From the NCBI RefSeq assembly GCF_019991125.1, contig NZ_JAGENB010000001.1, positions 1,054,001-1,118,000 on the forward strand: 64,000 nt of DNA. Reading direction: 5' to 3'. The position numbers and the translations under genes are program-made. This DNA comes from Phyllobacterium calauticae (GTDB lineage Bacteria; Pseudomonadota; Alphaproteobacteria; Rhizobiales; Rhizobiaceae). Position 1 is the stretch's first letter; each line of letters starts with the position of its first letter. Positions 59,250 through 64,000 of this stretch are shown piece by piece. The notes beneath the pieces are model-generated. The model saw only the letters and a list, made by a program, of their open reading frames with translations, did not search any database and had not been told where the DNA came from.

Positions 59250-60026
59250 TCAGCTCATCCAGTTGCCGCCATCGACATTGTATGTCTGCGCCACCACGTA
59301 ATCGCTGTCGCTGCTGGCGAGGAAAACCGCCATGCCGGTCAGGTCTTCCGCGGTGCCCATGCGGCCATAGGGAACCGCCTCGCCGACCAGACGCTTCTTC
59401 TCGCCGAGCGGCCGGTTTTCATACTTGGCAAACAGCGCGTCGACCCCGGCCCAGTGCTCGCCATCGACAACACCGGGGGCAATCGCATTGACATTGATCC
59501 TGTGCTTGATCAGGTCCTGTCCGGTGGACTGGGTCAGGCTGATGACGGCGGCCTTGGTGGCGCAGTAGATGGCGACCAGCGCTTCACCCCGGCGGCCGGC
59601 CTGGCTCGCCATGTTGATGATCTTGCCGCCCTTGCCGCGTGCGATCATGGTTTTGGCTACGGCCTGCAACGTGAACAGCGTGCCGGAAAAATTCACGGCG
59701 AACAGTTTTTCATAGCTGGCGCGGGTGATCTCGACAGTCGGCGACATATCGAACAGCGCCGCATTGTTGACGAGGATGTCGACGCCGCCGAACAGGTCGA
59801 CGGTTTCCTTGACGGCGGCATCGATGGAAGCCTGGTCCGTCACATCCAGCTTGACCGCATGCGCGCCCTTGCCGAGTTCCGTCGCGGTCTGCTGCGCGCG
59901 CGCCAGATCGATATCGGCAATCACCACATGGGCGGCGCCTTCCTTGAGATAGGCCTCCGCAAAGGCCCGGCCGATGCCGCGTGCCGATCCCGTAATGAAT
60001 GCCGTCTTGCCTGCCAGTCTGCTCAT
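59250..60026 (-). CDS. smoS: Sorbitol dehydrogenase (SDR type, SmoS)
   Basis: This 258-residue SDR oxidises sorbitol or galactitol-type hexitols. The NAD motif is FITGSARGIGRAFAEAYL, the structural NNAALFD is at about 88, the catalytic Tyr and Lys are in YCATKAAVISLTQ and the end is YVVAQTYNVDGGNWMS. It lies 1 base after the smoK stop and upstream of mtlK, as in Rhodobacter and Sinorhizobium smo operons. The long HWAGVDALFAKYENRPLGEKK insert before the C-terminus is typical of this type. Confidence 0.93.
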   Translation of the reverse strand: MSRLAGKTAFITGSARGIGRAFAEAYLKEGAAHVVIADIDLARAQQTATELGKGAHAVKLDVTDQASIDAAVKETVDLFGGVDILVNNAALFDMSPTVEITRASYEKLFAVNFSGTLFTLQAVAKTMIARGKGGKIINMASQAGRRGEALVAIYCATKAAVISLTQSTGQDLIKHRINVNAIAPGVVDGEHWAGVDALFAKYENRPLGEKKRLVGEAVPYGRMGTAEDLTGMAVFLASSDSDYVVAQTYNVDGGNWMS

Positions 60027-60027
60027 G

Positions 60028-61026
60028 TCAAATCACCTGTCCGTCCGCGCCAAATCGATGCAGCCGCGCCGGATCCGGCGTGAGGAAAATCGGCTGGCCG
60101 TGTTTCGTGTCAAAGTCACCGTCGGTGCGCACGGTCACCTGACCGATGCCATCGATCTGGGTATGGATGAACGTGTCGGAACCGAGATGTTCGGTGACGC
60201 CAACCTTGCCCGTCCAGGCACCTTCCGTTGCGGAAATGCGGATATGTTCCGGGCGCACGCCCAGGGTCGTCGCATTGTGCTTGGCGGCTTCCGCACCTTC
60301 GATGAGGTTCATGCGCGGCGAGCCGATAAACCCGGCGACAAACACGTTCTTCGGGCTGCGGTAGAGTTCCATGGGCGACCCCACCTGCTCGATGCGCCCG
60401 GCATTCAGCACGACGATCTTGTCGGCCATGGTCATCGCCTCCACCTGGTCGTGGGTGACGTAGATCATCGTCGTCTTCAGCTGGTGGTGCAGATCGCTGA
60501 TCTCCAGCCGCATATTGCCGCGCAGCGCCGCATCCAGGTTGGACAGCGGTTCGTCGAAGAGGAATGCCTTCGGCTGGCGCACGATCGCCCGGCCGATGGC
60601 AACACGCTGGCGCTGGCCGCCGGAAAGCTGGCCCGGACGGCGTTCGAGATAATTGGTAAGGTTGAGGATATGCGCGGCATCCTTGACCTTCTTGTCGATC
60701 ACGGATTTTTCCTGCCCGTCCATTTTCAGGGGAAAGGCGATGTTGCCGTAGACGGTCATATGCGGGTAGAGCGCATAGGACTGGAAGACCATGGACAGGC
60801 CGCGCTTGGCCGGCGCCTCGCTCGACATATCCTTGCCGTCGATGATGATGCGCCCGCCGCTCAAATCCTCGAGACCGGCGATCATGCGCAGCAGCGTGGA
60901 CTTGCCGCAGCCGGACGGGCCGACAAACACGACGAACTCGCCATCGTTGATTTCAAGATCGATGTGCGGAATGACCGAGGTGGTTCCAAATGACTTGGAT
61001 ACTTTTTCGAGTGTAATGCTTCCCAT
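60028..61026 (-). CDS. smoK: Polyol ABC transporter ATP-binding protein
   Basis: A 332-residue MalK/UgpC-type CUT1 ATPase. Walker A is [16 protein letters not shown], the signature [14 protein letters not shown], and Walker [16 protein letters not shown], with the switch [11 protein letters not shown]-terminal TOBE/OB domain of about 95 residues ([24 protein letters not shown]) gives the regulatory part. It starts 42 bases after the smoG stop. Confidence 0.94.
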   Translation of the reverse strand: MGSITLEKVSKSFGTTSVIPHIDLEINDGEFVVFVGPSGCGKSTLLRMIAGLEDLSGGRIIIDGKDMSSEAPAKRGLSMVFQSYALYPHMTVYGNIAFPLKMDGQEKSVIDKKVKDAAHILNLTNYLERRPGQLSGGQRQRVAIGRAIVRQPKAFLFDEPLSNLDAALRGNMRLEISDLHHQLKTTMIYVTHDQVEAMTMADKIVVLNAGRIEQVGSPMELYRSPKNVFVAGFIGSPRMNLIEGAEAAKHNATTLGVRPEHIRISATEGAWTGKVGVTEHLGSDTFIHTQIDGIGQVTVRTDGDFDTKHGQPIFLTPDPARLHRFGADGQVI

Positions 61027-61068
61027 AATATTCTTCCCATCTCTTTTGGCTGCGCCAAAGGCTGAAAC

Positions 61069-61899
61069 CTATTTCACTGCGCCGAAGGTCAGGCCGCGCA
61101 CCAGCTGCTTTTGCGAGAACCACCCCATGATCAGGATGGGGGCAATGGCCATGGTGGATGCGGCGGAGAGTTTGGCCCAGAACAAGCCCTCGGGACTTGA
61201 GTAGGATGCGATAAAGGCGGTGAGCGGCGCGGCGTTGGCGGCGGTCAGGTTCAGTGTCCAGAAGGCCTCGTTCCATGCCAGGATGATGTTGAGCAGCATG
61301 GTCGAGGCGATGCCGGGAACCGCCATGGGCGTCAGCACATAGACGATCTCCTTCATCAGCGACGCGCCATCCATGCGCGCCGCTTCGAGAATCTCGCCCG
61401 GAATTTCCTTGAAATAGGTGTAGAGCATCCAGACGATGATCGGCAGATTGATCATGGTGAGAACAGCGACGAGGCCGAAACGCGTATCGAGCAGGCCCCA
61501 GTCGCGGAAGATCAGATAGAGCGGCACTAGTACGCCGACCGCCGGCATCATCTTGGTGGACAGCATCCACATCAGGATGTCCTTGGTGCGCTTGGTCGGC
61601 GAGAAGGCCATGGCCCAGGCGGCGGGAATGGCGAGCGCCAGGCCGATCAGGGTCGACCCCACCGAAATCACCACGGAATTGGTGAAATGCTTGAAGTAGT
61701 CGGAGCGGCTCTGCACCTCGCGGTAGTTTTCCAGCGTCCAGTCAAAGAACAGGAACTGCGGCGGCGTTGCCACCGCGGCTCCCTCCGATTTGAAGCTGGT
61801 CAGGAACGTCCACAGGATCGGAAAGAAGATCAGGAAACCGATGGTCCAGCCGATGACGGTGAAGATGACTTTGCTGCGTGTCGTGGTTGCGCGGGCCAT
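61069..61899 (-). CDS. smoG: Polyol ABC transporter permease SmoG
   Basis: This 276-residue CUT1 permease of the MalG type has six helices. The EAA loop reads EAARMDGASLMKEIVYVLTPMAVPG, and the C-terminus is FSQKQLVRGLTFGAVK, typical of MalG-like subunits. It forms the channel with SmoF. It starts 4 bases after the smoF stop. Confidence 0.94.
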   Translation of the reverse strand: MARATTTRSKVIFTVIGWTIGFLIFFPILWTFLTSFKSEGAAVATPPQFLFFDWTLENYREVQSRSDYFKHFTNSVVISVGSTLIGLALAIPAAWAMAFSPTKRTKDILMWMLSTKMMPAVGVLVPLYLIFRDWGLLDTRFGLVAVLTMINLPIIVWMLYTYFKEIPGEILEAARMDGASLMKEIVYVLTPMAVPGIASTMLLNIILAWNEAFWTLNLTAANAAPLTAFIASYSSPEGLFWAKLSAASTMAIAPILIMGWFSQKQLVRGLTFGAVK

Positions 61900-61903
61900 G
61901 ATC

Positions 61904-62776
61904 CTACCTCTCTAAATTTTTGCCGATGAGGCGAATGAGGAAGAAGGCGACGATATTGGCAAGGACCACCGCGACGATACCGCCGGCGGATGCGCCGCCC
62001 ACGTCGAACTGCAGCAATGCCTGCATGTAGATGAGATAGGTGATGTTGGTCGTCTGGATGCCCGGCCCGCCATTGGTCGTCACCAGAATTTCGGCGAAGA
62101 CGCTGAGCAGGAAGATCGTCTGGATCAGGATGACCACGGTGATCGCCCGCGACAGATGCGGCAGCACCAGATAGATGAAGCGCGAGATCGCCCCGGCGCC
62201 GTCCATTTCGGCGGCTTCCTTCTGCTCGCCGTCCAGCGATTGCAGGGCGGTGAGGAGAATGAGGGTGGCGAAGGGCAGCCATTGCCAGGCGACGATGAGG
62301 ATGATCGAAAACAGCGGCATCTGCGCGAACCAGTCGATCGGCTGGAAGCCGAACAGGCGGGCAATCCAGGCGAACAGGCCGTTGACCGGATGCATCAACA
62401 TGTTCTTCCACACCAGCGCCGATACCGTCGGCATGACGAAGAACGGCGCGATGACCAAGAGCCGCACGATGCCCTGGCCGAAGAACGGCTGATCCAGCAC
62501 CAGCGCCAGAAGAATGCCGCCGATGACGGTGATGAGCAGCGTCCCGCCAACCAGAATGAGTGTATTGGCAAGCGCGGTGAAGAAGGCGGGATCGGTCAGA
62601 AAATACTGGTAGTTGAGAAAGCCGATATATTCCTCGGTCCCCGGCATCAGCAAGTTGTAGCGCAGGAACGAGAAGTACAGCGTCATGACAAGCGGCACGA
62701 TCATCCACACGAAGAGCAGGATGACGGCGGGCGACATCATGATACGGGCCGTTGCACGTGTCTGAAGCGTAGCCAT
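61904..62776 (-). CDS. smoF: Polyol ABC transporter permease SmoF
   Basis: This 290-residue CUT1 permease of the MalF type has six helices and an EAA loop KEAAEMDGAGAISRFIYLVLPHLSR. The first helix starts at IMMSPAVILLFVWMIVPLVM. It lies 101 bases downstream of the binding-protein gene, with a strong hairpin in the gap, and is followed by smoG. Confidence 0.94.
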   Translation of the reverse strand: MATLQTRATARIMMSPAVILLFVWMIVPLVMTLYFSFLRYNLLMPGTEEYIGFLNYQYFLTDPAFFTALANTLILVGGTLLITVIGGILLALVLDQPFFGQGIVRLLVIAPFFVMPTVSALVWKNMLMHPVNGLFAWIARLFGFQPIDWFAQMPLFSIILIVAWQWLPFATLILLTALQSLDGEQKEAAEMDGAGAISRFIYLVLPHLSRAITVVILIQTIFLLSVFAEILVTTNGGPGIQTTNITYLIYMQALLQFDVGGASAGGIVAVVLANIVAFFLIRLIGKNLER

Positions 62777-62826
62777 GGTCAGGTTCCGATACGATAATTA
62801 TCAAAAACGATAATGCAAAAGGAGGC

Positions 62827-62864
62827 CCGGGCGGCATCCGACATTCGCGTCGGAAGCCGTCCGG
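62827..62864 (-). terminator. Intercistronic hairpin between smoE and smoF
   Basis: A stem of about 15 pairs (62827-62842 with 62849-62864, one internal mismatch and one G-U position depending on strand) closes a 6-base loop, starting 13 bases after the smoE stop. No clear T-run follows on the minus strand. It resembles the hairpins that protect binding-protein mRNAs in ABC operons. Confidence 0.6.
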
Positions 62865-62877
62865 AGCCAGGAGGATT

Positions 62878-64000
62878 CTACTTGATGTAGCCGCCCTTTG
62901 TCATCTCGCGGGTGGTCAGCGCCTGGGCACCCTGCAGGGCCTGGTCGACACTCATCGAACCGGCGAGCGCAGCGGAGAACTGCTGGCCCACGGCGGTGCC
63001 GATGCCCTGGAATTCAGGGATGGCGACGAACTGGCCGCCCGTATAGGGCACCGGCTTGATGGTCGGCTTGCTGGTGTTCGCGGCGGTCATCGCATCGAGC
63101 GTGATCTTGGCGAAAGGCGCGGCCTTCTGGTACTCGGCATTGGCATAGAGCGAGGTGCGCGTGCCCGGAGGAACGTTGGCCCAGCCTTCCTTGGATGCAA
63201 CGAGTTCCGTATAGGCCTTGTCGGTCGCCCAGGAGATGAACTTCTGCGCGGCTTCCGCCTTCTTGGTGCCGGCGGGAACGCCGAGGTTCCAGGCCCACAG
63301 CCAGTTGCCGTGGTTTTCAACGCCGCCGGTCGGGAAGAGCGCATAGCCCACCTTGTCGGCAACCTTGGATTCCTTCGGGTTGGTCACGAAGGACGCGGCC
63401 ACCGTCGCATCGATCCAGATGCCGCACTTGCCGGTCTGGAACAGCGCGAGGTTTTCATTGAAGCCGTTGGAGGATGCACCGGGAGGTCCGGCTTCCTTCA
63501 TCAGGTCGACATAGAACTTCAGCGCATGCTTCCATTCCGGCTGGTCGAACTGCGGATGCCACTTTTCATCGAACCAGCGCGCGCCGAACGAATTGGCGGT
63601 GGCCGTCAGCAGCGCCATGTTCTCGCCCCAGCCGGCCTTGCCGCGCAGGCAGATGCCGTAGGTCTCGGTGGACTTGTCGGTCATCTTCTTCGCCGCTTCG
63701 GCGATCTGGTCCCAGGTCGGCTTTTCCGGAATGGTCACACCGGCCTTTTCAGCCAGGTCCTTGCGGTACATGACCATGGCGCTTTCGCCGTAGAACGGCG
63801 AGGCGTAGAGCTTGCCGTCAACCGAAACCGCATCGCGGATCGCCGGCAGGAGGTCGTCCTTGCTGTAATCCTTGGCAAGGCCGTCGAGCGGCAGGAGCCA
63901 GCCCTGCTTGGCCCAGATCGGCACTTCATAGGTGCCGATGGTCATGATGTCGTACTGGCCGCCTTTGGTGGCGATATCGGTGGTGACACGCTGGCGCAGC
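62878..64000 (-). CDS. smoE: Periplasmic polyol-binding protein SmoE (N-terminus outside window)
   Basis: The last 373 residues of an SBP_bac_1 extracellular binding protein are present; the frame stays open to the right edge, so the signal peptide and first residues are missing. Visible stretches are GTYEVPIWAKQGWLLPLDGL, YASPFYGESAMVMYRKDLAEKAG and CLRGKAGWGENMALLTATANSF, typical of sorbitol/mannitol-binding proteins. It is the first gene of the operon smoE-F-G-K-S-mtlK-HAD-FGGY kinase; its promoter lies beyond the window. Confidence 0.92.
   Translation of the reverse strand, partial: LRQRVTTDIATKGGQYDIMTIGTYEVPIWAKQGWLLPLDGLAKDYSKDDLLPAIRDAVSVDGKLYASPFYGESAMVMYRKDLAEKAGVTIPEKPTWDQIAEAAKKMTDKSTETYGICLRGKAGWGENMALLTATANSFGARWFDEKWHPQFDQPEWKHALKFYVDLMKEAGPPGASSNGFNENLALFQTGKCGIWIDATVAASFVTNPKESKVADKVGYALFPTGGVENHGNWLWAWNLGVPAGTKKAEAAQKFISWATDKAYTELVASKEGWANVPPGTRTSLYANAEYQKAAPFAKITLDAMTAANTSKPTIKPVPYTGGQFVAIPEFQGIGTAVGQQFSAALAGSMSVDQALQGAQALTTREMTKGGYIK

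Overview
The window is ordinary chromosomal DNA of an alphaproteobacterium of the order Hyphomicrobiales (Rhizobiales), closest in gene content and order to Brucellaceae, Phyllobacteriaceae and Rhizobiaceae. The signs are a cyclic beta-1,2-glucan synthase, a sitABCD manganese transporter beside a Mur/Fur regulator, the lptC-lptA-lptB-rpoN-hpf-ptsN cluster, olsB, the mutS-glnD-murJ-trpS-usp-nfu run, and smo/mtlK polyol genes. Coding density is high and composition looks even. No tRNA, rRNA, prophage, CRISPR array or transposase gene was seen. Both ends cut through a gene: the glucan synthase on the left and a sugar-binding protein on the right. The species cannot be named from sequence reading alone.

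Layout. 1-4.8 kb: C-terminal part of the cyclic glucan synthase. 4.9-9.5 kb: sitABCD (minus strand, every junction a 4-base ATGA overlap), a promoter with a Mur-type palindrome, the divergent mur gene, and a cupin. 9.5-11.4 kb: LysR regulator divergent from a DMT exporter, with a shared inverted repeat. 11.4-16.8 kb: lptC, lptA, lptB, rpoN, hpf and ptsN, all minus strand. 17-23.4 kb: sppA, ihfB, a LapA-like protein, an ornithine cyclodeaminase homologue, two RNA methyltransferase-type genes, lspA and olsB. 23.5-33.4 kb: mutS, glnD, murJ, trpS, usp and an Nfu protein. 33.5-41 kb: D-xylose uptake (xylFHG) divergent from a ROK regulator, xylB and xylA. 41-45 kb: an SDR enzyme and a polar amino-acid ABC transporter. 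45-49.8 kb: class A PBP, a tiny lipoprotein, a candidate small RNA, an acyltransferase and an RNase D-like exonuclease. 49.8-55.2 kb: M20 dipeptidase, YdeI-like protein and DNA polymerase I. 55.2-64 kb: polyol operon smoE-F-G-K-S, mtlK, a HAD phosphatase and an FGGY kinase (minus strand).

How genes work together. Xylose enters through XylFHG, is isomerised by XylA and phosphorylated by XylB; the ROK protein probably represses through a 15-bp palindrome just downstream of the xylF -10 box. The polyol operon imports hexitols or pentitols, oxidises them with SmoS and MtlK, and may phosphorylate a ketose with the FGGY kinase. Three ABC operons that begin with a binding-protein gene each carry a strong hairpin after that gene, which would raise binding-protein output over the membrane parts.

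No wholly new multi-gene system is visible. The least explained items are (i) a 168-169 bp double-palindrome repeat present twice in opposite orientation, with a compensatory base-pair change between copies and with its end supplying the stop codon of the HAD gene, and (ii) an unannotated small-RNA candidate at about 47749-47846 with its own promoter, an anti-Shine-Dalgarno loop and a Rho-independent terminator.
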